Shown here one piece after another: positions 8,347-17,091 of a DNA stretch of 64,000 nucleotides. A program made the translations under genes and the position numbers. The stretch is from Nonomuraea aurantiaca. GTDB lineage: Bacteria > Actinomycetota > Actinomycetes > Streptosporangiales > Streptosporangiaceae. Every line of letters begins with the position of its first letter. Within the stretch, counting starts at the first letter, position 1. The stretch is taken from contig NZ_JAIWNB010000018.1 of the NCBI RefSeq assembly GCF_020215705.1, positions 62,001 through 126,000 on the forward strand. Reading direction: 5' to 3'. Under the pieces are notes generated by a model. That model had not been told where the DNA came from. It ran no database searches and worked only from the letters and a program-made list of their open reading frames with translations.

Positions 8347-9497
8347 GCACACTGACCGAGGACGAGCGGGAGATCGTCGCACTGGCCGGCGAGTTCGTCG
8401 ACGAGCGGGTGCGGCCCCGGGTGCGGGACTACGAGTCGGTGGACGCATACCCGGCCGAGTTCATCGACGAGATGAAGAAGCTGGGCTTCTTCGGCCTGCT
8501 CGGTCCCGCCGAGCACGGCGGCGTGGACGTCAGCGCGGCGTGCTTCGCCCGCGTGACCGAGGAGCTGGCTCGCGGCTGGATGAGCCTGGCCGGAGCCATC
8601 GGCGGGCACTCGGTGATCACTTATATGATCAGCACGTTCGGCACCCCTGAGCAGCGCGAACGCTACCTGCCCGCGATGGCCGACGGCTCGGTCAGGGCGA
8701 CAATGGCGCTCACCGAGCCGGGCGGCGGCAGCGACCTGCAGGCCATGCGCACGCACGCGGTCGCCGACGGCGGCGACCTGATGATCAGCGGGTCGAAGAC
8801 CTGGATCTCCAACGCCCGGCACTCCGGACTGATCGGCCTGCTGTGCCTGACCGACCCGGAAGCCGAACCGGCGCACAAGGGCATGAGCGTGCTCCTCGTC
8901 GAGCCCGGCGACGGCATGACGATCTCCAAGAACCTGCCCAAGCTCGGCTACCGCGGCGTTGAGGCCTGCGAGATCGTCTTCGACGAGATGCGGGTCCCCG
9001 CCTCCGCCGTGCTCGGCGGTGAGCCGGGGCAGGGCTGGTCGCAGATGATGCGCGGGCTCGAGGTCGGCAGGATCCAGGTGGCCGCCCGCGCGGTCGGCGT
9101 CGCGCAGGCCGCCCTCGACGCGGCGGTCCGCTACGCCCAGGAACGCGAGTCGTTCGGCAAGCCGATCTGGAAGCACCAGTCGGTGGGCAACCTGCTGGCC
9201 GACATGGCCACCAAGGTACGGGCGGCGCGGTTGCTGACCGAGGACGCCGCCCGCCGCCTCGACGAGGGCGGACGGGCCGACATGGAGGCGGGCATGGCCA
9301 AGCTGTTCGCCTCCGAGGCCGCGATGCAGGTGGCACTGGACGCGATGCGCGTACACGGCGGGTACGGCTTCTCCAAGGAGTTCGACGTCGAGCGGTATTT
9401 CCGCGACGCCCCGCTGATGATCCTGGGCGAGGGCACCAACGAGATCCAGCGCAACGTCATCGCAGCACAGCTCATCGCGCGCAACCCCATCAAGTGA
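8343..9497 (+). CDS. Acyl-CoA dehydrogenase 2
   Basis: A 384-aa acyl-CoA dehydrogenase. MALTEPGGGSDLQ (FAD and substrate region), RVHGGYGFSKE and the catalytic glutamate in LGEGTNEIQ are visible. The start overlaps the preceding dehydrogenase stop by four bases (ATGA). The next gene, a 3-ketoacyl reductase-like SDR, follows after 40 bp. Together, racemase, two dehydrogenases, SDR, hydratases and thiolase form a complete beta-oxidation set on the plus strand between 5173 and 12833. Confidence 0.9.
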   Translation: MSTLTEDEREIVALAGEFVDERVRPRVRDYESVDAYPAEFIDEMKKLGFFGLLGPAEHGGVDVSAACFARVTEELARGWMSLAGAIGGHSVITYMISTFGTPEQRERYLPAMADGSVRATMALTEPGGGSDLQAMRTHAVADGGDLMISGSKTWISNARHSGLIGLLCLTDPEAEPAHKGMSVLLVEPGDGMTISKNLPKLGYRGVEACEIVFDEMRVPASAVLGGEPGQGWSQMMRGLEVGRIQVAARAVGVAQAALDAAVRYAQERESFGKPIWKHQSVGNLLADMATKVRAARLLTEDAARRLDEGGRADMEAGMAKLFASEAAMQVALDAMRVHGGYGFSKEFDVERYFRDAPLMILGEGTNEIQRNVIAAQLIARNPIK

Positions 9498-9537
9498 GAT
9501 CGCGCGACCCATCGAACGAGAGAGAAGCTGATCACGC

Positions 9538-10278
9538 ATGACGCTGCTCGACGGCAAGACCGCGGTCATCACCGGCGGCGCCCAGGGCATCGGGCTGGCC
9601 ATCGCCGGGCTGTTCGTCCAGGAGGGCGCTAGGGTCGTACTCGGAGACCTGAACCTGGACGCCGCAGAGGCCGCGGCCAAGGAGCTCGGCGGCCCCGGCG
9701 TGGCCAGGGCGGTCCGGTGCGAGGTCACCAGCTCCTCCGACATGGACGCCCTGATCCAGACGGCGCTCGACGCCTTCGGCTCGCTGGACGTCATGGTGAA
9801 CAACGCCGGGATCACCCGCGACGCCACCATGCGCACGATGACCGAAGAGCAGTTCGACCAGGTCATCGACGTGCACCTCAAGGGCACATGGAACGGCACC
9901 AGGAAAGCGGCCGCCGTCATGCGCGAGCGCAAGAGCGGCGCGATCGTGAACATCTCCTCCCTGTCCGGCAAGGTCGGCATGGTCGGCCAGACCAACTACT
10001 CCGCCGCCAAGGCCGGAATCGTCGGCCTGTCCAAGGCCGCGGCAAAGGAGCTGGCGCACCACGGCGTGCGGGTCAACGTCATCCAGCCGGGCCTGATCCG
10101 CTCGGCCATGACCGAGGCGATGCCGCAGAAGGCGTGGGACCAGAAGCTGGCCGAGATCCCGATGCAGCGCGCCGGGGAGCCGGGCGAGGTCGCCACCGTG
10201 GCGCTGTTCCTGGCCTCGGGGCTGTCGTCGTACATGACCGGCACGGTGCTGGAAGTGACCGGCGGACGGTTCATGTGA
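9538..10278 (+). CDS. SDR oxidoreductase (FabG-like 3-hydroxyacyl-CoA/ACP dehydrogenase)
   Basis: A 246-aa short-chain dehydrogenase with TGGAQGIG (cofactor loop), NNAGITRD, the catalytic Ser in NISSLSG, the YSAAKAG active site and the C-terminal GTVLEVTGGRFM typical of FabG-like proteins. ATG 9538 follows a GAGAGAAG ribosome site. In this operon the likely role is the 3-hydroxyacyl-CoA dehydrogenase step rather than fatty-acid synthesis; direction and substrate are inferred. It overlaps the next gene as GTGA. Confidence 0.88.
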   Translation: MTLLDGKTAVITGGAQGIGLAIAGLFVQEGARVVLGDLNLDAAEAAAKELGGPGVARAVRCEVTSSSDMDALIQTALDAFGSLDVMVNNAGITRDATMRTMTEEQFDQVIDVHLKGTWNGTRKAAAVMRERKSGAIVNISSLSGKVGMVGQTNYSAAKAGIVGLSKAAAKELAHHGVRVNVIQPGLIRSAMTEAMPQKAWDQKLAEIPMQRAGEPGEVATVALFLASGLSSYMTGTVLEVTGGRFM

Positions 10279-11147
10279 GCTGGGAACCGCACACGCTGAC
10301 CACGACCGAGCTGGTCGATCCGCATCCTGTGGCTGCGCTGTCGGCGATCTTCGACGACGGCACGCCCCCGGTCAGGCCCGGGGAGGAGCTGCCGCCGCTG
10401 TGGCACTGGATGGCCCTGGCCCGCTGGCCCGTCTCCTCGGCGCTCGGCGCGGACGGCCATCCGGCGCGCGGGTCGTTCCTGCCTCCTGTGCGGCTGCCCC
10501 GGCGGATGTTCGCCGGCGGCGAGGTGACCTTCCACGCGCCGCTCACGGTGGGGAGCACGGTCCACCGCGAGGCGCGCGTGGAGTCGGTCACCGAGAAGTC
10601 CGGGCGCACGGGCCGGTTGGTCGTCGTGGTCGTCACCACCAGCCTGTACGACGACAGCGGCCGGCTCGCGGTCGAGGAGCGGCAGGACCTCATCTACCGG
10701 GAGGCCGGAATCCACCGGGAGGCCGGAGCGGTCTCGTCCGCGGAGCGGGTGGCCGTCCTGGACTCCGTCGGCGCCCCCTTCACCCGGGCGGGGGAGTGGG
10801 CCTGGGACCTTGCCACGGACCCGACCCTGCTGATGCGGTTCAGCGCGGCGACGTCGAACCCGCACCGGATCCACTACGACTGGCCGTACGCCACCCGCGT
10901 CGAGGGCTATCCCGGTCTGGTGGTGCACGGCCCGCTGATGACGCTCGCCCTGGCGGAGGTGCTCCGCCTCGAGAAGCACGACGAGCGGATCACCCGCGTA
11001 CGGCACCGCAGCCGCAGGCCCCTGTTCTGCGGACAGCCCGCGCGACTGCGGAGGACCGAGGACGGCACGCTCACTCTGGGCGTGTTCGGTCAGGATTCAC
11101 CCGACCCCCACACCACCTTGACGATCGAAGGTACCGGCCATGCGTGA
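10275..11147 (+). CDS. FAS1-like/MaoC hot-dog dehydratase
   Basis: 290 aa starting at GTG 10275, which overlaps the SDR stop. The N-terminal half (FLPPVRLPRRMFAGGEVTF, then RQDLIYRE) is the FAS1-like dehydratase domain, and the C-terminal half is a second hot-dog domain with SNPHRIHYD and VVHGPLM, as in mesaconyl-C4-CoA hydratase-like proteins. The likely reaction is reversible hydration of an enoyl-CoA. A separate MaoC hydratase is encoded two genes downstream, so the pathway has three possible hydratases counting the crotonase. Confidence 0.8.
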   Translation: MSWEPHTLTTTELVDPHPVAALSAIFDDGTPPVRPGEELPPLWHWMALARWPVSSALGADGHPARGSFLPPVRLPRRMFAGGEVTFHAPLTVGSTVHREARVESVTEKSGRTGRLVVVVVTTSLYDDSGRLAVEERQDLIYREAGIHREAGAVSSAERVAVLDSVGAPFTRAGEWAWDLATDPTLLMRFSAATSNPHRIHYDWPYATRVEGYPGLVVHGPLMTLALAEVLRLEKHDERITRVRHRSRRPLFCGQPARLRRTEDGTLTLGVFGQDSPDPHTTLTIEGTGHA

Positions 11148-12351
11148 AGCGGTCATCTGCGAGCCCGTCCGCACCCCCATAGGCCGCTACGGCGGCATGT
11201 TCAAGGCCCTGACGGCGGTCGATCTCGGGGTCAGCGCGCTCAAGGGGCTGATCGAGCGTACGGGCATCGCGCCGGAGGCGATCGAGGACGTCATCCTCGG
11301 CCACTGCAACGCCAGCAGCGAGGCGCCCGCGATCGGCCGGGTCGTCGCGCTCGAGGCCGATCTGCCCGTCACGGTCCCCGGCCTGCACCTCGACCGGCGC
11401 TGCGGCTCCGGCCTGCAGGCGGTCATCTACGCCGCCATGCAGGTGCAGACCGGGGCCCACGAGGTCGTCGTCGCGGGCGGCACCGAGAGCATGAGCAACG
11501 CCACGTTCTACTCGCTCGACATGCGGTGGGGAGCCAGAAACGGCGTAGCGGTGCACGACAGCCTCACGCGCGCCCGGCAGACCGCGGGAGGCAGGAACCA
11601 TCCGGTCTCCGGCGGCATGCTGGAGACGGCCGAGAACCTGCGCCGCGCGTACGCGATCCCGCGCCAGGAGCAAGATGAACTGGCCCTGATGTCCCACCAG
11701 AGGGCGGTCGAAGCCCAAGCCGGCGGCGTCCTGGCCGAGGAGATCATCCCCGTCACCGTCGCCGCCAAAGAGGGCCAGGTGGTCATCGACACCGACGAGC
11801 ATCCGCGCGCCGACACCTCGCTGGAGTCTCTGGCCAGGCTCAAGCCGCTCATGCTCGACTCCGACCCCGAGGCGACCGTCACGGCCGGCAACGCCAGCGG
11901 CCAGAACGACGCCGCCGCCCTGTGCCTTGTGACCACTCCTGAGCGGGCCGCCGAGCTGGGCCTGCGACCACTGGTCCGCCTGGTGTCCTGGGCCGTGGCC
12001 GGGGTCGAGCCGAAGACCATGGGCCTCGGCCCCGTCCCCGCCGGCGCCGCCGCCCTGAATCGCGCGGGCCTCACTCTGAACGACATGGACCTGATCGAGC
12101 TGAACGAGGCGTTCGCGGCCCAGGCGCTGGCTGTCATGCGGGAATGGAGGTTCGGCGAGAAGGATCTGGAGCGGACGAACGTCCACGGTTCCGGCATCTC
12201 CCTCGGCCACCCGGTCGGCGCGACAGGTGCGCGGATGCTCGCCACGCTCTCCCGCGAGCTGCACCGGCGCGAGGCCCGGTACGGCCTGGAGACCATGTGC
12301 ATCGGCGGCGGCCAGGGCCTGGCGGCGGTCTTCGAGCGGGTGACCGCGTGA
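11140..12351 (+). CDS. Acetyl-CoA acyltransferase (complete thiolase)
   Basis: A 403-aa thiolase with all three catalytic boxes: the nucleophile Cys88 in DRRCGSGLQ, NEAFA with the ISLGHPVGATGA histidine, and Cys in ETMCIGGGQG. It catalyses thiolytic cleavage of 3-ketoacyl-CoA. It begins inside the last codons of the dehydratase (8-bp overlap) and its stop overlaps the MaoC start as GTGA, so translation is coupled along the operon. It belongs to the acetyl-CoA acetyltransferase/FadA group and is distinct from the partial thiolase at 1-630. Confidence 0.93.
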   Translation: MREAVICEPVRTPIGRYGGMFKALTAVDLGVSALKGLIERTGIAPEAIEDVILGHCNASSEAPAIGRVVALEADLPVTVPGLHLDRRCGSGLQAVIYAAMQVQTGAHEVVVAGGTESMSNATFYSLDMRWGARNGVAVHDSLTRARQTAGGRNHPVSGGMLETAENLRRAYAIPRQEQDELALMSHQRAVEAQAGGVLAEEIIPVTVAAKEGQVVIDTDEHPRADTSLESLARLKPLMLDSDPEATVTAGNASGQNDAAALCLVTTPERAAELGLRPLVRLVSWAVAGVEPKTMGLGPVPAGAAALNRAGLTLNDMDLIELNEAFAAQALAVMREWRFGEKDLERTNVHGSGISLGHPVGATGARMLATLSRELHRREARYGLETMCIGGGQGLAAVFERVTA

Positions 12352-12833
12352 GCGCGCGCGTCTTCGCGTCCCTGGACGAGCTCAAGGCCGCGCTCGACCA
12401 GCCGCTCGGGCCCACCGCTTGGCTGGCGATCGGGCAGGAGCGCATCGACGCCTTCGCCGAGGCCACCGGGGATCACCAGTGGATCCACGTGGACCGGGAA
12501 CGAGCCGCGGCAGAGCCGCTCGGCGGCACGATCGCGCACGGCTACCTGACGCTGTCCCTGATACCCCACTTCGGGCAGCAGCTCTTCCGGCTCGACCTGG
12601 GCCAGGCACGCGTCAACTACGGCGTCAACAAGGCGCGCTTCCCCGCCCCCGTGCCCGCCGGCTCGCGCCTGCGGGCGCGGGCGGCCTTCGCCGACCTGCG
12701 GGAGAGCGCCACGGGCGTCGCCTTGACCACGCGCTACACCATCGAGATCGACGGGGGAGCGAAGCCCGCCTGCGTGGCGGAGACCGTCACCCTCCTCGTG
12801 TCGAACCTCACCCCGCGCCTGACGAAGCCCTGA
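12348..12833 (+). CDS. MaoC-family (R)-specific enoyl-CoA hydratase
   Basis: 161 aa. The hydratase-2 motif is clear: FAEATGDHQWIHVD with the catalytic Asp/His pair, then GTIAHGYLTLSL. GTG 12348 overlaps the thiolase stop. Family knowledge: these enzymes hydrate trans-2-enoyl-CoA to the (R)-3-hydroxyacyl-CoA. It is the last gene of the plus-strand operon, and its 3' end overlaps the convergent ligase 2 by 26 bp. Confidence 0.9.
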   Translation: MSARVFASLDELKAALDQPLGPTAWLAIGQERIDAFAEATGDHQWIHVDRERAAAEPLGGTIAHGYLTLSLIPHFGQQLFRLDLGQARVNYGVNKARFPAPVPAGSRLRARAAFADLRESATGVALTTRYTIEIDGGAKPACVAETVTLLVSNLTPRLTKP

Positions 12834-14319
12834 CGCTCTGCCGCAGCTCGGTCTTGCGAACCTTGCCGCTCGCGTTGCGCGGCAGCGCGTCCACGACCGA
12901 CAGCAGGCGCGGGCACTTGTAGGCCGCCAGCCGCTCCCGGCACCACCCGGTGATCTCCTCCAGCGTGGGCGCGGCAGCGGGGTCGGCGGGCACCACGATG
13001 GCCAGCGGCGTCTCGCCCCACTTCTCGTGCGGCGCGCCCACCACGGCCACCTCGGCCACCTTGGGATGGGCGGCCAGCACGTCCTCGACCTCGACGCAGT
13101 AGATGTTCTCGCCACCCGAGATGATCATGTCCTTGAGCCGGTCGACGACGTAGAGGTAGCCCTCGTCGTCCTGCCGCACCAGATCGCCGGAATGGAACCA
13201 GCCGCCCGCGAACGCCTCCGCGGTCTCGGCGGGCTTGTTCCAGTACTCGCGCATCACCGACGGGCCCCGGTAGACGATCTCGCCGACCTGGCCGCGCGGC
13301 ACGTCGTGGCCGTCGGCGTCGACGATCCGCACCTCGACGTTGAGCATCGGCACGCCGACGGAGCCGATCTTCCGCAGCGCGTCCCGGCCCTGCAGGATCG
13401 TGGTGACCGCCGTGGTCTCGGTCTGCCCGAACGACGTGGTGATGTTGGCGTGGCCGAACAGCTCGTTCATCCGGCGCAGCAGCGTCGTCGAGGCCGGCGA
13501 GGCGCCCCAGGTGACCACGCGCAGCGCCGAGAGGTCGCGCTCGGCGATGCCGGGCAGGTCGCAGATCGCCTGCCACTGCGACGGAACGAAGAAGCACGAG
13601 GTGACCCGCTCGCCTTCGAGCAGATCCACGGCCTGGGCCGGGTCGAAGGCGGCGGAGCGGCCGAGCACGGCCCGCCCGCCGACGAAGACGACGGCGTACA
13701 GGCCCGCCAGTCCGGCGATGTGGAACAGCGGCGTGCCGATCAGCCAGGTCCTGGCGTCCGCCGGATGCCCGATGTGGATGAGCTTGCTGACGGTCTGGAC
13801 CAGCAGGTTGTCGTGCGTGAGCACCGCGCCCTTGGGGCTGCCCGTAGTGCCGGAGGTGTACATGATGACCGCGGGCGAGCCCGGGTCCACCGTCGGCGGC
13901 TCGAGCTCGGGCGAGACCGACCGCAGCGCCTCCTCGTAGGCCTCGCCGATGACCAGGCAGTCGACCCCCGTCCGGGCGAGGATCGGCGCGAACCGGGCGT
14001 CCGCGAGGACGAGCGCCGCGCCGCTGTCGGCAAGCTGGTAGGCGACCTCGTCGGCGACCAGCCGGAAGTTGAGCGGCACGCAGATCGCGCCGATCCGGGC
14101 GGAGGCGAAGTACGCCTCCACCATCTCCGGGCTGTTGTGCGCCATCACCGCGACCCGGTCGCCCGCGCCGACCCCGCGCTCGGCGAACACGCCGGCCAGC
14201 CGGGAGACCCGCTCGTCCAGGCGCCGGTACGTGTGGGGGACACCGTCGAACGTCAACGCCACCGCGTCAGGCGTCACGCGCGCGTGCCGGGCGAGTTGGT
14301 CGCTGATCGTCATTCCCAT
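12808..14319 (-). CDS. AMP-dependent acyl-CoA synthetase (ligase 2)
   Basis: About 503 aa. The ANL motifs are all present: YTSGTTGSPKG, FGQTE, GYLYVVDRLKDMIISGG and NASGKVRKTEL with the catalytic Lys. It is very similar to ligase 1 (for example the near-identical WNKPAETAEAFAGGWFHSGD block), which indicates duplication inside the island. ATG 14319 (MGMTISDQ) or ATG 14313 may be the start. It follows crotonase 2 by 14 bp on the same strand and is the last gene of the TetR-linked minus-strand unit. Confidence 0.9.
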   Translation of the reverse strand: MGMTISDQLARHARVTPDAVALTFDGVPHTYRRLDERVSRLAGVFAERGVGAGDRVAVMAHNSPEMVEAYFASARIGAICVPLNFRLVADEVAYQLADSGAALVLADARFAPILARTGVDCLVIGEAYEEALRSVSPELEPPTVDPGSPAVIMYTSGTTGSPKGAVLTHDNLLVQTVSKLIHIGHPADARTWLIGTPLFHIAGLAGLYAVVFVGGRAVLGRSAAFDPAQAVDLLEGERVTSCFFVPSQWQAICDLPGIAERDLSALRVVTWGASPASTTLLRRMNELFGHANITTSFGQTETTAVTTILQGRDALRKIGSVGVPMLNVEVRIVDADGHDVPRGQVGEIVYRGPSVMREYWNKPAETAEAFAGGWFHSGDLVRQDDEGYLYVVDRLKDMIISGGENIYCVEVEDVLAAHPKVAEVAVVGAPHEKWGETPLAIVVPADPAAAPTLEEITGWCRERLAAYKCPRLLSVVDALPRNASGKVRKTELRQSVRASSGAG

Positions 14320-14333
14320 GTGCCAGGCGCCCG

Positions 14334-15095
14334 TCACTGGTCCCGCCAGAGCGGTGCCCGCTTCTCGGCGAAGGCGCGCGCGCCCTCCTGCGCGTCGGCG
14401 GAGACCATCACCGCGGCCCACACCTCCCGTTGCTCGGCGAACGCCTCCTCGTCGGTGTAGCGTACCGACGAGGCGACGATCCGCTTGGACGCGCGTACCG
14501 CGAACGGCGCGTTGGCGGCGATCCTCGCGGCAAGAGCCCGCGCCTCCTCCAGCGCGCCGCCGGGCTCACTGAGCACGTTGACCAGCCCGTACGAGTGCGC
14601 CGTCGTGGCCGGCAGCGGGTCGCCGGTGAGCACGAGTTGCATGGCCAGGTGGTACGGCAGCGCCTTCGCCACCCGCACCAGCCCGCCGCCCACGGCGATC
14701 AGGCCCCGCTTGACCTCGGGCAGCCCGAACGTGGCGTCCCTGGCGGCGACCACCAGATCGGCGGCCAGCGCCAGCTCGCAGCCCCCGGCGATCGCCCAGC
14801 CCTCGACCGCGGCGATCAGTGGCTTCGTCGGCAGGCGCTCGGTGATCCCGGCGAAGCCGCGCCCCGGCAGGGCGGGCTTCTCACCGCGCGTGAACGCCTT
14901 CAGGTCCATGCCGGAGCAGAACGTGCCGCCCGCGCCGGTCAGGATCGCGACCAGCAGATCCGGCCGGGACTCGAATGCGTCGATCGCGGCAGCGAGCGCC
15001 TTCGTCGTCTCCAGGTCCACGGCATTGCGCGCCTCGGGTCGGTTGATCGTGATGACCGCGACGCCGTCGGCGAAATCCGTCAGCACTGTGCTCAT
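14334..15095 (-). CDS. Enoyl-CoA hydratase family protein (crotonase 2)
   Basis: A 253-aa crotonase with both catalytic glutamates (AGGCE and GLPEVKRG) and the TFCSGMDLKAF oxyanion region. ATG 15095 has GGAGG five nt upstream and is preferred over ATG 15134. It is a paralogue of crotonase 1 at 5173-5946. It sits between acyl-CoA dehydrogenase 3 and ligase 2, so activation, dehydrogenation and hydration can be expressed from one minus-strand transcript. Confidence 0.9.
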   Translation of the reverse strand: MSTVLTDFADGVAVITINRPEARNAVDLETTKALAAAIDAFESRPDLLVAILTGAGGTFCSGMDLKAFTRGEKPALPGRGFAGITERLPTKPLIAAVEGWAIAGGCELALAADLVVAARDATFGLPEVKRGLIAVGGGLVRVAKALPYHLAMQLVLTGDPLPATTAHSYGLVNVLSEPGGALEEARALAARIAANAPFAVRASKRIVASSVRYTDEEAFAEQREVWAAVMVSADAQEGARAFAEKRAPLWRDQ

Positions 15096-15143
15096 CAGTC
15101 CTCCACTGCTCATCCGGTGATCCACTGTGCTCATCGGTCATCC

Positions 15144-16307
15144 CTATAGGCCGACGGACTTGGCGATGATGGTCTTCATGACCTCGCTCGTGCCGCCGAA
15201 GATGCGGGTGACTCTGGCGTCGGCGTACATGCGGGCGATCGGGTACTCCAGCACGTAGCCGTACCCGCCGTGAAGTTGCAGGCATTTGTCGACGACGCGG
15301 GACTGCAGCTCGGTGCAGAACAGCTTGACCTTGGCCGCGTCAGCCGCGCTCAGCCCGCCCCCGTCGTGCTCCTCCAGCGCGCGGTCCACCAGCGCCTGAC
15401 CCGCCTCCACGTCGGTCGCGCACTCGGCCAGCACGAACTTGGTGTTCTGGAAGCCGGACAGCGGCCGGCCGAAGACGCTGCGATCACGCACGTACGCCAC
15501 GGTCAGCTCCACCGCGGCCACCGCGGCCGCCTGCGCGTTCACCGCGATGGACAGCCGCTCCTGCGCCAGGTTGTGGCCGAGGTAGTCGAACGCGCGGCCC
15601 TCCTCGCCCAGCAGGTTCGCCACCGGCACGGGTACGTCCTCGAAGGCCAGTTCGGCGGTGTCCTGCGCCTTGAGCCCGATCTTGGCCAGGTTGCGGCCCA
15701 CGGTGAAGCCGGGCGACGCCGTCTCGACGACGAGGATGCTCAGGCCGGTACGGCGGTTGTCCGAAGGTGGGGAGGTGCGGGCGACGACGAGCACGAGGTC
15801 GGCGTTGACGGCGCCGGTGATGAAGGTCTTGGCTCCGTTGAGCACGTAGTGGTCGCCGTCGCGGACCGCGGTCGAGGCGATGCCCGCCAGGTCGGACCCG
15901 GTGCCCGGCTCGGTCATCGCGATCGCGGTCATCAGCTCGCCGCTCGCCACGCCTGGCAGCCAGCGGCGCTTCTGCTCCTCATCGGCGTAGCGCAGCAGGT
16001 ACGGGGTCACGATATCGGCGTGCACCCGTACCGTGCCGAGGCCCAGCTTGGCGCGTGCCAGCTCCTCGTTCACCACGGCGTTGAACTTGAAGCTGCGCTG
16101 GCCGCCGCCCCCGTACTCCTCGGGGACCAGCATGCCGAGAATGCCCAGCTTGCCCACCTGCCGATAGAAGTCGCGGGGCGCCGCGCCGGCCTTCTCCCAC
16201 TCCGGGAAGACCGGGACGACCTCACGGGTGAGGAAGTCGCGGACGATGGTCCGGAACGCCTCATGGTCTTCGTCGAAGACGGTGCGTCGCATCTGCTCCC
16301 TGCCCAT
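15144..16307 (-). CDS. Acyl-CoA dehydrogenase 3 (long-chain/FadE-type)
   Basis: A 387-aa acyl-CoA dehydrogenase with AIAMTEPGTGSDLAG and LHGGYGYVLEYP. Unlike the other two ACADs, the position of the usual catalytic Glu near the C-terminus reads IFGGTSEV, so Glu is replaced by Gly. In long-chain and isovaleryl-type dehydrogenases the base moves to helix G, and a Glu is present there (AVELTVAYVRDRSVFG). The protein is therefore probably active with a different specificity. ATG 16307 lacks a good ribosome site; ATG 16292 has AGGGAG just upstream. The promoter region carries an operator-like dyad. Confidence 0.88.
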   Translation of the reverse strand: MGREQMRRTVFDEDHEAFRTIVRDFLTREVVPVFPEWEKAGAAPRDFYRQVGKLGILGMLVPEEYGGGGQRSFKFNAVVNEELARAKLGLGTVRVHADIVTPYLLRYADEEQKRRWLPGVASGELMTAIAMTEPGTGSDLAGIASTAVRDGDHYVLNGAKTFITGAVNADLVLVVARTSPPSDNRRTGLSILVVETASPGFTVGRNLAKIGLKAQDTAELAFEDVPVPVANLLGEEGRAFDYLGHNLAQERLSIAVNAQAAAVAAVELTVAYVRDRSVFGRPLSGFQNTKFVLAECATDVEAGQALVDRALEEHDGGGLSAADAAKVKLFCTELQSRVVDKCLQLHGGYGYVLEYPIARMYADARVTRIFGGTSEVMKTIIAKSVGL

Positions 16308-16312
16308 ACTTG

Positions 16313-16333
16313 CCGAACGATCGTTAAGTTAGG
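16313..16333. promoter_or_regulatory. Candidate TetR operator before acyl-CoA dehydrogenase 3
   Basis: The region contains the perfect palindrome AACGATCGTT (16317-16326) followed by AAGTTAGG. Its CGTTAAGT part matches the two direct repeats in front of the Liv ABC operon (21933-21976). It lies in the 67-bp gap between the TetR gene and acyl-CoA dehydrogenase 3. Confidence 0.6.
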
Positions 16334-16374
16334 TCGACACTCCGGCCGCTGTCAAGATCCGGACTCCGGCCGCC

Positions 16375-17016
16375 TCAGCCCGTGGCGTCGCGGCACTCCA
16401 CCAGGGAGAGCGACAAGTGCACGTACCGCTCCACCAGGTCGCCGACGCCGATGTCACCGGATGGCTGGTACCACTGGGCGACCGCGTTGCACATCGCCAG
16501 GATCCCCCGCTGCGCCTCGTCGGGGTACGGTGTGGCGAATACGCCGCACGCCACACCGTCGTCGATGATCTCCCGCAGCAGCTTGGACAGCGCGTCGCGC
16601 CGCTCGACGAAGCGCTCCATCCGGTCAGGCTCCAGATTGCGGATCTCCCGCAGTGCGAGCAGGCTGTCGACCTGCCGCCGCACCCGATATTCCACCGTCG
16701 CCCGCACGAAGGCGCCCAGCCGCGCCGCCGGGTCGTCCCCGGCGGTGTGCAGCGCCGTCTGGCAGCCGCGGAAGCAGTCTTCGAGCGCGTCCTCCAGCAG
16801 CGCGTGGAGCAGCTCCTGCTTGCCGTCGTGGTAGTAGTAGTAGAGGGCCGACAGGCTCAGTCCCGCCCCCTTGGCGATATCCCGGATCGAGGCGGCGTGG
16901 TAGCCGCGCTCGGCGAAGATGTCGCGGGCCGACCGCATGATCGCGGCGAGCCCGTCACCCCGGGGCACCGCCCGGGGCTGTCGATCCGCCGCATGGGCCG
17001 TGCCGCGTGTCGCCAT
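16375..17016 (-). CDS. TetR-family transcriptional regulator of the catabolic/transport regulon
   Basis: A 213-aa TetR regulator. The HTH lies at about residues 25-70 (IMRSARDIFAERGYHAASI, then IAKGAGLSLSALYYYYHDG). The all-helical ligand domain follows. ATG 17016 has AGGAT about 7 nt upstream; GTG 17022 is an alternative. It lies between the Liv transporter genes and the acyl-CoA dehydrogenase/crotonase/ligase genes on the same strand. Similar sequence elements precede both groups, so I infer that it represses both and is released by a CoA thioester, as is usual for TetR regulators of acyl-CoA metabolism. Confidence 0.88.
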   Translation of the reverse strand: MATRGTAHAADRQPRAVPRGDGLAAIMRSARDIFAERGYHAASIRDIAKGAGLSLSALYYYYHDGKQELLHALLEDALEDCFRGCQTALHTAGDDPAARLGAFVRATVEYRVRRQVDSLLALREIRNLEPDRMERFVERRDALSKLLREIIDDGVACGVFATPYPDEAQRGILAMCNAVAQWYQPSGDIGVGDLVERYVHLSLSLVECRDATG

Positions 17017-17091
17017 CGTCACATCCTATTCCAGTGCTTCGAACATCTGATCATCCCCGCCATCCCGGGCGGCCCGCCGAGGAAGGGCCGG

